Shown piece by piece: positions 36,944 to 48,898 of a stretch of DNA of 64,000 bases. This stretch comes from Typha latifolia (taxonomy: Eukaryota > Streptophyta > Magnoliopsida > Poales > Typhaceae). The first letter of the stretch is position 1; every line of letters starts with the position of its first letter. The notes beneath the pieces are model-generated. The model was not told the DNA's origin. It worked only from the letters and a program-made list of their open reading frames with translations, and ran no database searches. The DNA is taken from NCBI GenBank assembly GCA_019914945.1, contig CM034110.1, positions 8,139,808 through 8,203,807 of the forward strand, in the 5' to 3' direction. Position numbers and translations under genes: made by a program.

Positions 36944-38726
36944 ATGAAGAGTGCCCACTCAAAGCGAGTAGCTTCAAATAACGCGGGCAACGAAGGGATA
37001 GAGTGGGAGCTTCGTCCTGGTGGAATGCTGGTCCAGAAGAGAGACGAAGTTGTTGGGTCGCGACCCATGATCAAGGTCAAGGTCTCTCATGGCTCCTACC
37101 AGCATGAGGTCAATGTTCCGGCGCAAGCAACCTTTGGTAATTCCCGTTCTTCCTTGATAATTCTCCTTTTCGGATCAAAATCTTTTTTGGGCATTGCTTA
37201 TTTTGGTGAACTTTTCCCCAAATCTATTCTTTTAGTGTTCTAGATTGTTTCCTGCCAAATGTTTGTTTATTTGCCGGTGAAAAGTATCTTTGGATGGTCT
37301 ATTAGTTCATGACCAGTTTTGGTATGAAGGTGAATTGAAGAGGGTTCTTGCCCAAGAAGCTGGTTTGAAGCCTCAGGAGCAGAGGCTATTGTATAGAGGA
37401 AAGGAGAAGGATAATGATGAGTTCTTGCACATGGCGGGTGTGAAGGACATGTCGAAGGTTGTCTTATTGGAGGATCCCGCAAGCAAAGAGCGTAAGCTTG
37501 AGCAGATGAAGGGAGATCAGGGGATGGCAAAGGCGTACGAGGCCGTCTCGCATGTCAGGGCTGAGGTTAATAAGCTTGCCGAGAAGGTGGATAGCCATCT
37601 TTATTGAGCTCGCAAAAGATCACTACATGTTTGTTACTTTTCTCCTTCCTCTTCCACTTATTGGGAGGATGCTATATCTCTGTGTGTAGATTTCAGCTTT
37701 GGAGTCTGCTGTGCATGGAGGCAAAAAGATTGTGGAAAAAGAATTTGCTGTTTTAACCGAGTTTCTCATGGTGCAATTGCTGAAATTGGACAGCATTGAG
37801 GCAGAGGGAGAGGCAAAGGTCCAGAGAAGAATTGAGGTATCTTTAGTGTTTGTGTTCATTTACAATTCTAATGCCTGGTAAATGTCCCAAATTTTCCCAT
37901 TTTACTTGAATTCCCTGGTTACATTCTGCTTCTAATTGCTGCCTTTTAATTTTCCGCACTTAATTAGATATAGACAGTACAATGTTGCTTGTATATTGAC
38001 CCCAACTAAGAATCCCTGCTTAAGAGAACTATTCCTAGCAGGTGAAGTATTATATGCTTGTAGTTTGTTTAGGATATAACTTCTAGTATTTTCTGCTTGT
38101 CTTGATGAAAATAATACTACAAAAGGCCTTACTATGAGGATTTCACGAAGTAATCGGACTTTGGCATTTACATCATCCAACAAATATTGCAGTATGAATC
38201 CCCCACAACTGTACAAGAAGTAAATAACTCTATGATGCAAATTTTGTCCATGTTGACACTTTACAAAGCCCTCTTATGTTTCTGCTTGTTGATTTGTATG
38301 GTGACTTTAGAATAGCATCTACACTAAATATATATAGTTTTTCCCCCAACTTGTGCAAATAGAAGTCCATGTATACTAAAGCATACAGCACTTGCTGTTG
38401 TGTGCTTTAGTATATTTATCATTCTTATGATAAGTTTGTATAAGAAATCACCAATTGTTTAATTTTTTTATCAATAAAATTACTAAAAGAAAGCAATCCT
38501 TTTACATTCTTGTCTCTAATATCTTCAGGTGCGCCGAGTACAAAGCTTTTTAGAGACTATAGACACGCTGAGGGCAAGAAAGGGCAATCCATTCAGTAGC
38601 AGCAGCAGTGCAGTTTCAGTGACAACCCAATGGGAGACATTCGAGTCTGGATTAGGCAGTTTGAATGCACCTCGACCAGTGTCATCTTCCAAAGAGGCTA
38701 CCAACGACTGGGAACTCTTCAACTAA
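36944..38726 (+). CDS. BAG family molecular chaperone regulator with ubiquitin-like domain (BAG1-4 type)
   Basis: Four exons, 36944-37136, 37330-37586, 37690-37836 and 38529-38726, give 264 residues. Residues about 43-113 form a ubiquitin-like domain (MIKVKVSHGSYQHEVNVPAQ to QRLLYRGKEKD and KDMSKVVLLEDP). A three-helix BAG domain follows from about residue 130 to 215 (AEVNKLAEKISALES, then FLMVQLLKLDSIEAEGEAKV and ETIDTLRARKGNP). BAG domains bind the Hsp70 ATPase domain as nucleotide exchange factors, and the UBL can link to the proteasome (family knowledge). The tail is Ser-rich and low-complexity. Plant BAG1-4 share this order; I cannot choose one. Intron 3 is 692 bp. Confidence 0.94.
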
Positions 38727-39392
38727 GCCTATTCATCTTTGCATTTCCATGTACATATATTATTACAAAATGTTCATAAAGTTGAGCTGCTTCCATCTCC
38801 TTGGCATTTCTGTTGTAACTTGTGACGAAATTACGGAAATAAACATTCGCCCAGTTGAGTAATTCTTTGAAGTTGTGTCAATCTCTGCAAGATTTGAGAA
38901 TTAAACCATGGATCATTTAAGTATTAGGGTTAACCAAGTTGGCTTATGGTATTATATGTATTGCGTCGTCTCAAGTTCATAGAAGATGTCGGTTATTTAT
39001 AAACTTTAAAATGCTACCAATAGTTAAAAGATTCTTTTAAATGCCATCGATGCTTAGGATATCTACGCAGCAAATTTATATTTAACTAGATACTGTAATT
39101 AATTAATCAATATTTTTTCTATAATATCTTTTAATGTTAATTAACATTCATAATTTTTTTATGTATTATGATTATATCCCTGCCATATGGAGAAGAGAAA
39201 GTTAAAAAGGAACAGAAAAAAGAAGTAATTTTTCGTATTTCCATCTCAATAAGATAAAACAGTTCCATACACCACTACGATCATATGGACATAGCGACAT
39301 TTCATCAAACATAACACACGCATCCACGAAAAACAAAAACTAGAAAACGAAAAAAAAATCCTCGCCTTTCTCGCTCTTCCTCTTCTCTCTCA
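38727..39392. other. Convergent 3' region, BAG and AMT2
   Basis: Two 3'UTRs facing each other with AT-rich DNA between. No gene. Confidence 0.55.
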
Positions 39393-42049
39393 CTACAACT
39401 GGATTGTGACGCCCCTCGCCCCCATATTGGTCAGCCGCTGCTGCACGGTATCCTCGGTGGCGGTGGCGCTGACGATGGTCTCGTGGCGCGTGGCGTCGAA
39501 TTTCTCGCCGTCGCCCCAGAGCGCGTACGCCTCCTCCCCGTGGGCGGCGTCGTCTCCGATCATGAGCTGGTCGTCAGGCATCCGGAGCGGGATGAACCAG
39601 CCGACGGCGAAGAGGATGACGGTGGTGGAGAAGATGTTCCAGATGATGACGAAGAGGGCGGCGACGATCTGCTTGAAGAGCTGGATGATGCCGCCGCCGT
39701 AGATAGTGCCCTTGGCATCGGGGACGGGGAGCTGGATGCGACAGAGCTCGGGCACGGCTAAGAGGCCGGTGAGGATGCCGCCGAGGGTGCCGGCGACGGC
39801 GTGGGTGTGGAAGACGGCGAGGGTGTCGTCAACCTTCTGAAGCAAGGATGACTTCTTGTGGAGGATCATCATGGTGAACCACGGGATGCTGCCGGAGAAG
39901 ATGCCCATCAACATCGCCGACCACGTGTGTACCAGTCCTAAATAAAAAAGTTATATATTATTTTCTTTTTTTATTTCTAAAATAGAGTTTAAATAATTCT
40001 TAAAGTTATTCACTTTTAAAAAAAAAATCTTAAATGACTAATTAACTAAAAAAGTATTTAGAAGATTTTAAATAGTTAAAAGAGTCAATAGGTCAAAACA
40101 AATAAATGGCAAATTGAATGTAAAAAATGAACAATATCTTAATTAAGTCTACCTGCAATTATCCTTAAAATATAAAAAATATAAGTATGGTGCATTGTTG
40201 CTACAATAAAATAACCTAGATAATTGACTCCACTATCTTAGCCTCTTATTAAAGCAAATATTATATACCAAGTTGGTATCGTGTACTAATAGAAGATGTG
40301 TGTAACATGTTCCTAGGGAACCCAATATTCTAAGGTGTACCTCTAATCTAATCTAATCTAATCTAATCTAATCTAATCTTTATTTGCCAGGGTTGCACCA
40401 TAATAAAAGCTTAACAGTCTACAGAGTAGTATAACAAATAATTTATGCTGTAGACGTGGCGACGATTACGTACTTTTAACTAATCTTCTATGAACTCTTG
40501 TACATATATATATATATATTGGTCTGGCATATTAATTAGCTCTTAATTCAACTTGTTAGCCACCCATATCTTCACTTCTTTTTAATGTGTTATTAAGTAA
40601 ATAAAAAGAGCATTAGCTTATTTATAGCTAGATATATAGTTTTTCTCTATAATTTTGTACAAGATGAATTTGAAGACATACCAGCTCCTGGCGTGATACA
40701 AACAAGTCCGGTCATCATTCCCTGGACGGCGCCGATGACCGACGGCTTCCCGAAGAAAATGACGTCAAGTGAAGTCCACGTCAGAAGGCTGGTCGCCGCA
40801 CAGACGTGCGTATTGAGTATAGCGATCGAGGCCATGATGTTGGCGGCGTAGGGCGCCCCGCCGTTGAACCCGGACCAGCCCAGCCATAGCAGCCCACCTC
40901 CGGCAATCATGAGGAGGATGTTGTTAGGAGAGAATCTCTCCCTATCACTCTTTATCCTTGGACCGACCTAATTAATTAACTAATGCAGTTAATAATAAAT
41001 CAAATTGGTGAATTATATAATTAGGCAGCAGATTCACTACATCCCACTTGTGCAGCGTAGGTTATAGAGAATCCGCTACTCTTAGGAAATGAAGATACTT
41101 TTCAAAGGCTTTGTTTCCAGAGTCCAAACAGATAACTAAATAAATAATTGAGCATGATGGCGAGATTAATTCAAAAAAATTTATTTCCATACTTTGTACG
41201 GAAAGAGACCATAAAAGTCGTGAAATCCATTAAAAAGAACAACTTTACCGACACCAAAGTATTTAAAAAAAGAGAAAAAAAATATATATAAAGAGAAAGA
41301 TATAATAAGATTAATTAAAGTCAACTAATCAAAGCTCGATCGCTGGGACTCACCGAACCACCGAGTGAACTCAGTAAATTGACAAGAACTCAGATGGAAT
41401 AACTCACCCAATAAGCAGCGGTGAAGCCAGCGACTCCAGAGGAGAGATGGATGACATATCCACCGGAGTAGTCGATAACTCCCCATTGGTAGAGAAATCC
41501 ACCGCCCCAGAGACTAAACGCCCCAACCGTGTAGGAGAATAGCAACCACAGCGGAGCAAAAGCCATCCAAGCTTTAATGTTCATCCTCCCAAGCACCGAG
41601 CCAGCTAAAAGAATCAAAGTAATGGCGGCAAACATGAACTCAAAGTACACCAACGCAGCCTGTGGATAGAACGGCTCGGTCATCGGCGTTTCAATCGTTC
41701 CATTACGGTAGTAATGGACGGTGGCCGGTAATTTCGCACGTCCGACGAGGTACCCCTGGCTCAGCGCCGGGCCGGCTTTTCCCCAGAAGGGGAAAAGACG
41801 TTCCCCGAAGGCCATGCGGAAGCCCAGAAGTACCCAGAATATGAGCGAGGAAGCGAAGGCGTACAGGGCCATGAAGGCCGAGTTGACCGCCCACTTCTTT
41901 TTGACGATGCTGCCGTAGAGGACGACGAGGCCCGGCATCGACTGGAGGCCGACCAACGTGGCGGACATCATCTGCCATGCGTTGTCGCCTTTGTTCAGCC
42001 ACTCCGGTACCGCCGGGAGGTCGACCTGGTAGGCCGTGGACATCGCCAT
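39393..42049 (-). CDS. AMT2: Ammonium transporter, AMT2/MEP-type
   Basis: Three exons, 42049-41408, 40967-40682 and 39937-39393, give 490 residues. The protein keeps the AMT/Mep core over about 11 membrane segments: [20 protein letters not shown] near the start, then [74 protein letters not shown] and VFHTHAVAG with the pore His. The cytosolic tail ends [19 protein letters not shown] then [12 protein letters not shown] and finally RGVTIQL, the signature of the plant AMT2 branch. The intron positions split the protein at ...AAYW|V and ...PGAG|L. It imports ammonium across the plasma membrane. Two in-frame ATGs (42049 and 42043) are possible. A GC-rich first exon generates several shadow ORFs on both strands. 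Confidence 0.97.
40343..40379. repeat. (TAATC)n pentanucleotide microsatellite
   Basis: About seven perfect 5-bp units inside AMT2 intron 2. Likely length-polymorphic. Confidence 0.9.
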
Positions 42050-43365
42050 GATAGAGATACGATCGAGAGATGAAAAGAGGGAAGGAGAGATGGTATAGAC
42101 GTATATGATGTTATAGGACAAGGAAGTAACAAAAGGATTAATATGGTATGCGATGGTTTGGTGTGTTTGAACTTTGAGGGCTAATATTGTAAGGGAAATA
42201 AGAAAGAAGAGAGTGGTGGGCGTGGGGAGTCGTAGCAGGCTATTTAGTCAACTTTCGGGCAGCCCACCCACGGTCTTCCATTTCATTTTGGCGTGCGATT
42301 ACTTTTTAATCCATCCGGAGAAGACTCGGTCGCATGGATTTTCTAAATTCAGGTACTTGTCAGCCTCCAATTGGCTGCAGCATTATTATCGTACACGGAT
42401 ACACGCATGCACGGGGATGTTTGGTGCAGAGCTTTAATCATGGTGGGGTCGCAGGGAGATACATATGTGGCTATCAAATCGGAATTAGGATTAGATAGTC
42501 GGATCATGGACAGCCACATAAGGGAAAGGAATAAAGGATTAGAAGAATAATTAGAATAGGAGATTATTAGAAGACCAATGGGGAATTTGGGCTGTAGCTA
42601 TTCTAAAGTACAATTTGTTTGGGATTTGTGTACCTTATCATGGAGTTGTAACTAGGGAAGGAAGCTATTGCAAACTGGAAACTACTTTTGATGGTATAAA
42701 TTTATATTTTAAGAGATACATGGTTACGAGCTCCTCGTAATGGAGATCATGTCTTGGAAAACCATTAGGTGGAATTAGATAATTAAATTAGAGGATAAAC
42801 ATTTTCTTAGATATTTTCTTTTTTTCTCGGAATGGCATAAAGGAGAACCATTACGTAGTGCATAAGGCACATGAATGCATGTGAATAATAAGATTAGTAT
42901 AGTGAGCCTTTGTGGGATACGCTTTGCCGATTAATTAAGGGCACTAAGATAAGCCATCCTAGATCCCGATATAATCTGCTTGCTTAAATGGTTAATCCAT
43001 TTCTACTGGTCGATTAGTTGGCTTCCATTGCGAGGAGTTTGTCTTTTGAGACGAGACAAGGTGAGAACAGTGCACGTGACCAAAGATCCAGGTGAGTTTA
43101 GCATGCAGTCTGGAATCCCCATCTAAATGGATGTGGGAGAAACTTGGCTTAAAATTTACTGTATTAGTTCCAAGTTTGCTGCATCCTTTCAATCAAATGA
43201 GTCATTAACACATTAGTAAATTTGGATAAATTAGAATATCAACTCGGAAACAAAGTACACATTTAGAATGTTTAGCTACAGAATGAGAAAGAAAACATTC
43301 CAGGCCTCACTCGGAACAAAGAACAGCTGTGTATAACTAGCAGTTGATGGAAAAGTAGATGAAGT
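42050..43365. other. Intergenic, AMT2 promoter side
   Basis: Upstream region of AMT2 (to about 42500) and downstream flank of MRT4. No coding pattern or clear mobile element. Confidence 0.5.
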
Positions 43366-46300
43366 CTACGAGGACTCGATATCTGAAAGATCTAATCCTT
43401 CTCTGTAGACATCAAAATCATCAGGACTCCAGCGACAAACAAGTTGGAGGCGGAAGGTGGCCATCTTGATCCCAAGCAAACGCTGTAAACAAAGAAAGAT
43501 GATGTTATGACACAGGATCAGGCAAATGCAACGAAAAATCTCAGTTTGGTACCCAACTTGCCAGCATACATAGCAATTCTTATTGACAAAAGATACCCTT
43601 TGTAATTAGCAACAGATGGATGCAATTCACCCACAAATAATCTGTCATGAGCTGAGCTAAATGGAAAGACTCTTACTTGTCAGACTATGAGAGGATATAC
43701 AGGCTTGCCTAAGGACAGTTTTTACATAGATAATTTGTGGCTACTAGAATGTAGGACTTGTTAATAAAGCAAAATAGTTCTGCAGCAAAATGGATCAGTA
43801 GACTCAGGCAACTAACTACCAAATCATATAGTTCACTCATCTCTGTGCTGGAAAATGCTCAACCAAGGCTGCTGCTCTGTCCATGCAAAGTTGGAAGGAT
43901 ACCAATTCACAAAATACTAGCTTTAGATCAACCAAGTACCTTCCATTAACTGAATGGGAACTCGTATTGCTAAGGATCATACTAATTAACCATGTTGCCA
44001 GAAGATAGTGAACTACCAATATACCACAAGTATCCAATTGCCATTATAATAACCTGAGTCCCTATGCAAGGTTGTTCAGCAGTTTTATTTATTTGGATCC
44101 AGGGCGATTCATATGGTTACATGAGAATGTAATTCTACTGGCAAAGTTTCAGAAAGGAGAAGCAAAATTTAGTTTCTTTAAAAAGTAGATCAAATTCAAA
44201 ACTTTCAACAACTATCATAAAATCAGCAGGATAACTGGACATACCAAAATGCGGGATGATTCAGGTGAGAGTGGTTTCCCTTCTTCGCACACAACAAAAT
44301 CTGAGATTAATTCAACTTCCCCTGTATTTTGAACAAACAGGAAAAATTATAATCCTTCTACAACTTTGGATGTATTGTAGCGCATTTCGGCAGAAAGTGC
44401 AAACCTTTGTTCAAGCGAACAGGCAATCCCTGTTTCCGGAGAAAGGGTTCCATTTCATGTGTGAACTGATCCAGTGGACCTTGTTTTAGTTCTACCTGCA
44501 ATAATAAGATAACACAAGTAAATCATCAAAGTAATACCAAAGACCACAACAAAAAGATCAAAAGTGCAAAATATGTACTTAAATTCAAAATAATAGCACA
44601 CTGAGGCAATTTAATCACTATGCATATGCATAAAGCAGAGCTGGATAGGGAGGAGGGTGGGAGGGATGTAAAAACATGTGTATCAGGGAGCTCTTCAACA
44701 AGCTGACAATGCCAAACAGTCCAAAGTGCTAGCCATACCATGTGCACGATATTTGCAAAAATGAGAATTTATATGACCATATCAAACCTTTTCGGTCGCA
44801 ATGCTCCCTGTCCTTGCAAAGTCATGCTCTTCAAACTGTGCAAATAATCTGAATAAACAAAAAGGGAAATATGAGAGATTAGTTAGACAACAACAATGTG
44901 AAGAACACAAAGCATTATTTCACTAAAGAAAAAATAGAACAAGCATAAATGTACACATAACAGAATTTAATTGCAAGAATTTACAAACACATCGATGATT
45001 ATGACATGTTTATTTGATTTTTAATCTCAGTTCAGTTCCTCCAGTCTATATTTTAGAAACTCCCATTATTGTCACTCGAACATATGAAAGCTAAATCACA
45101 AAAAGACAAACTAAAGAATGTCCTATGGTCATCCTACAAATTCTTCTTCCCATTCTCAGTGGCTTCACATTCAGCATGTAGCACTCCAAGAACGCACATA
45201 TTCAGCTATCCACCTTATTTCAAACTAAATTAGCACATAAACACATGCTATTCCTTTTCATCTCTAATAGATTGTTATCATCATTTGACTACAGAAACTC
45301 TTTTCATATAATTCATCTTGTATCTACAACAATAGGCATATCCACATTATATATTTAGCTAATCCCAAAGCCCTTTTAACTATTGATATTTTTAATGTTA
45401 CTAACAGACAGCAAAGATACATTTGGAAGGTGAAGGCCCCTGTTTCATTTAAGAAATATTATGAAGTATATGCTTCAAGAAGTACTTTCACCCAAGGCAT
45501 TGGGACGACCTTTTTATGCTTGAGCATAAAGTGGTCGCATTTTCAATTTCATGTACATTTAAAAACTTCTAGTAACTCAATTTCTCCACTGAGAACTTCT
45601 TAAAGCATCATACAAAGTTCCATTTCTTCATGCTTTAAATGTATTCTGATAAATATAGAGTTGCAGCTGATCAATGAAATAGTAGCTAAATCAACCAGGA
45701 ACGGCTGAAAGCCTGAAACTGGCTAGAGCCACACAAGATTGTCAAACTGAAATTATCAAAGTCATCAAAATTGAAATTGGCCAAATCTATCAAGAATAAG
45801 CAGTTCTGAGTTTGATTTGATTAAACAAACTATGTTTCCATTGAGCTCTCAGACCTTGTAGAATAAAACATGTGTCGAACTAGGTACAGTTGATAAATAC
45901 GAAAGCAAATAATGCTAATAAATTGGAAGTCCACAAGATTAGGTTTGAAAATAAGTATTCTATGGTACAGCAAACATTGCAACTAAGAAATCTAAGAGAG
46001 CCCACTCCCATAAAACACAAGGAAATCTGAAGATTTCACACTTGTTCACCAGATTTCACAAGCATACCTTTCAACCTCCTCTTTGGGAAGTGTAGTTAAG
46101 AGAAGCCCAGAATCACCACGAAGAAACTGAAAATGATGCGAGCAAGTTTCATCAGAGCCAATAAGAGTTTGTAAGTCTTGCCAGACAGTAATAAACAAAA
46201 AATTCACCTTAGCTAGTTTATGAAGGCCCGGTTTGACTTCATCAGATGCAGATTTGCCTAAAGAAATCTGCATTACTTTGTTCGACCCAAGAAAAAACCT

Positions 46301-47000
46301 GCCGAGAAAAAAAAGTCACCAAAGTTAAAAAGACAACATATTCTTCAATAAAGAATAAGAACATAACAGTAACACTCGGTTCCTAACAACTATGAAATGT
46401 TGATTCCAGACCATTACCTGCTGCTTGCCTTCATTTGATCCCTAAAAGCCTTCAGCTTATGATTTCTCATGTTTTCAAATGTGAAAACATAAGCGTTATC
46501 GTAGTTCTCCAACGCCTGCTTTATAGCACTCACAATAAGTTCTTTGTGCTCCCTTCCCTTTTTCTTTGTCTTCGACAACGTCACTGCAGTATATGAATCA
46601 TAAATTAGACAAGCATTCTTAGCGTACAGCCACGGAAGGTACAAAAGACACCACATTTCCAAGTCCACACACATTATTTTCTCCCTAAAACTCCATGTTA
46701 CATAAGCAAGTCCGAATAAAAGATAAATTCGTGTACACCTAGAAATGCACCGAATAATCCATATAAATACCTCCAAATATTCGCGTAGGATGTACTATTA
46801 ACACTAAACGACAGGTGGGTTAGTCGATTAGTAGAAAAATCAAGCATCCAGGGCAAGAAGAACTACAAAAATTAAGGCTAAGCAAGAAGAACTACATAAG
46901 AATCAACCATCCAGGCAAGCAAGCATACAAGGAGCTTCGGTCATGCATCGCAAGGGGAATGAGAAACTTTACCAGGCCTATTGCGTTTGGATTTCGGCAT
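43366..47000 (-). CDS. MRT4: mRNA turnover protein 4 homolog (60S assembly factor)
   Basis: Eight exons (47000-46973, 46583-46418, 46298-46208, 46126-46068, 44848-44788, 44495-44405, 44321-44245, 43482-43366) sum to 229 residues in frame. The start MPKSKRNRPVTLSKTKKKGR is near-diagnostic of MRT4. It is followed by the uL10-like domain (FTFENMRNHKLKAFRDQMK, then FFLGSNKVMQISLGKS), LRGDSGLLLTTLPKEEVER, FARTGSIATEKVELKQGPL and FRLQLVCRWSPDDFDVY. Family knowledge: MRT4 holds the place of ribosomal stalk protein P0 on pre-60S particles in the nucleolus and is exchanged during maturation. The first coding exon is only 28 nt. The longest intron (46067-44849, 1.2 kb) holds no gene. A telo-box lies just upstream. 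Confidence 0.94.
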
Positions 47001-47070
47001 CTTTTCCTGCGACTCGGGTTGCTCTGGTGTGCGCGGCTTTCAAATGTCTCCTTTCTCCTCGCCTTCACTC

Positions 47071-47078
47071 TAGGGTTT
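47071..47078 (-). promoter_or_regulatory. Telo-box (AAACCCTA) upstream of MRT4
   Basis: AAACCCTA on the coding strand, about 70 bp before the MRT4 ATG. Telo-boxes near start sites are known in plant ribosomal-protein and ribosome-biogenesis promoters, which fits the gene's role. Confidence 0.6.
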
Positions 47079-48898
47079 TGGAAATTAGGGTACGGGTGGG
47101 ATAAGGGGTTTAATAAGACGAGTATGATACGAGCCATCTTCGTTCTAATTGGGTTTGTGTCGCCGTGTCGGAACGAATCGAGTCGAGTTGGATCTGGTTA
47201 ATATTAAGTCAACATGAACCGAACTCATTTATTATACGAGTTTAATAGATTAGTTTTAAACAGGGGCATTTGAATTTTTAAAATAATAAAAATAGGTTTT
47301 CGTGTATGATTTCTTATGTAAATTGTGTATATTTATTTTTAAAAAGATGTGCATTTAATATAAAAAATAAATTTAGTTTCAAAAGCTTAATCTTGCTATT
47401 ATTATAATCTATGATTTTTTTTTCTCAAAATAGCCCACTTTAAATAGATTACTTATTCAAACTATTTGAATCATAAACATATAATAAATAGGTTGACACG
47501 AGGGAATAATTTAACTTAGTTAAAATAATAGAGTTAGTTAGATTGGTTAAACTATTTATAACATAAATAGATTTGGTTAAATCTAAACCTTAAGGCCTTC
47601 GGATTCAACATTAATGTTAGGTTGATGTCAAAATCAAACAGAAGAATATCAATTTGAGACCTCATAAATGCAATGTTGAGATTACTCTTCAGGATGGATC
47701 CTCTCACATCCAAATCTCAGAGGGGGATTTGTATATTGTGGGATACGCCTCCCCTGAAATCAAACAGGGACTGCAGGTTATGTATTAATTTCTCCGACCA
47801 TGATAAATCCAATTGATTTTCAAAAAATAAGTCAAAATAGTATCAAACTCCTGCTTACAAGCCTATAATCTCAAGCATTTACAAGAACCATAATAGTTAT
47901 ACCATAAAAAATTGAGCCCAAAGAGCCAAGTTCAGCTAAAATATCGGAAGGAAAAATTAATTTCTTAGCGAATAACAAAATGCATTAACAATCTTGATGC
48001 CCAATTTGGGTAAGAATCGAAGAGAGGAGTAAATTTCGACACTCTCTTATTGATGTTTGCTCGAAAAATAATGTAAGAACTACTTTATGCCATATCCAAA
48101 GAATGCCAGAATTATAATGATACTGTTACACAGTACACAGATGATTTCCGAAAATTATTCACGCGAACGTATTTCCTGAAATCTAAAAAATATTCCTAAT
48201 TGTATAAAGCAGTTCAGGGCCAAAAGAATAGCATGTATTCTCATCCTTACATCCTCGAAGAAGTAAAACTATATCTAGCTTTAGAGCCTTTTCGAATAGT
48301 ACACAAAGTGCTTCAGCCCTACTATACAACTGAAACCTGATTCTCTACTTCTTTTGCAGATCCCTCGCTCCAACTATCAGGTGCAGTTAAGCGATTCTCC
48401 ACTTCATCAAGTATGTTTGACTAACTAAATGATGATGATTTTCTTACATAGTGAAACTCCAATCTGATATTTACCTGAAAAAACCATCAGGCAAAAGCCG
48501 TCAGTGTTTGGTAACAGAATGTGATTTTGGGAGATAAAAAAGGAGGTAGATGTCCTTGCATTTGTTGATGAGCTCAACTTACCATAAAAATGTAGCTGGG
48601 AATGACGGACCGCTAGAGTTTCAAACAAAGTTATCACTGGTGACGGCCCCTTGTGAATTCTTCAGAAATGGTTTGACTAATTTCGAGCTTGTTAACAAAT
48701 GTCAAGATGAAACATTAGTTTACAAAATGAAATGAACAGAAGGCCTTGATACCCTTGTTACACAATACAACAATAAAGCCATGAGAAATGCTATTACAAG
48801 ATTTCCTCATTTGGCTATTTTGAAAGATGAGAATTGACCTCTCTATATCAATCTGGGAGCCGAATAAAGGAATATTAGATCAACAGTTGATAGCTTCG
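47079..48898. other. Intergenic between MRT4 and UGP3
   Basis: AT-rich DNA to about 47650, including words like those in the hAT-like element at 32920-33456. The part nearer UGP3 is probably its 3'UTR. A possible terminal exon on the minus strand at 48420-48322 is listed under findings. Confidence 0.45.
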
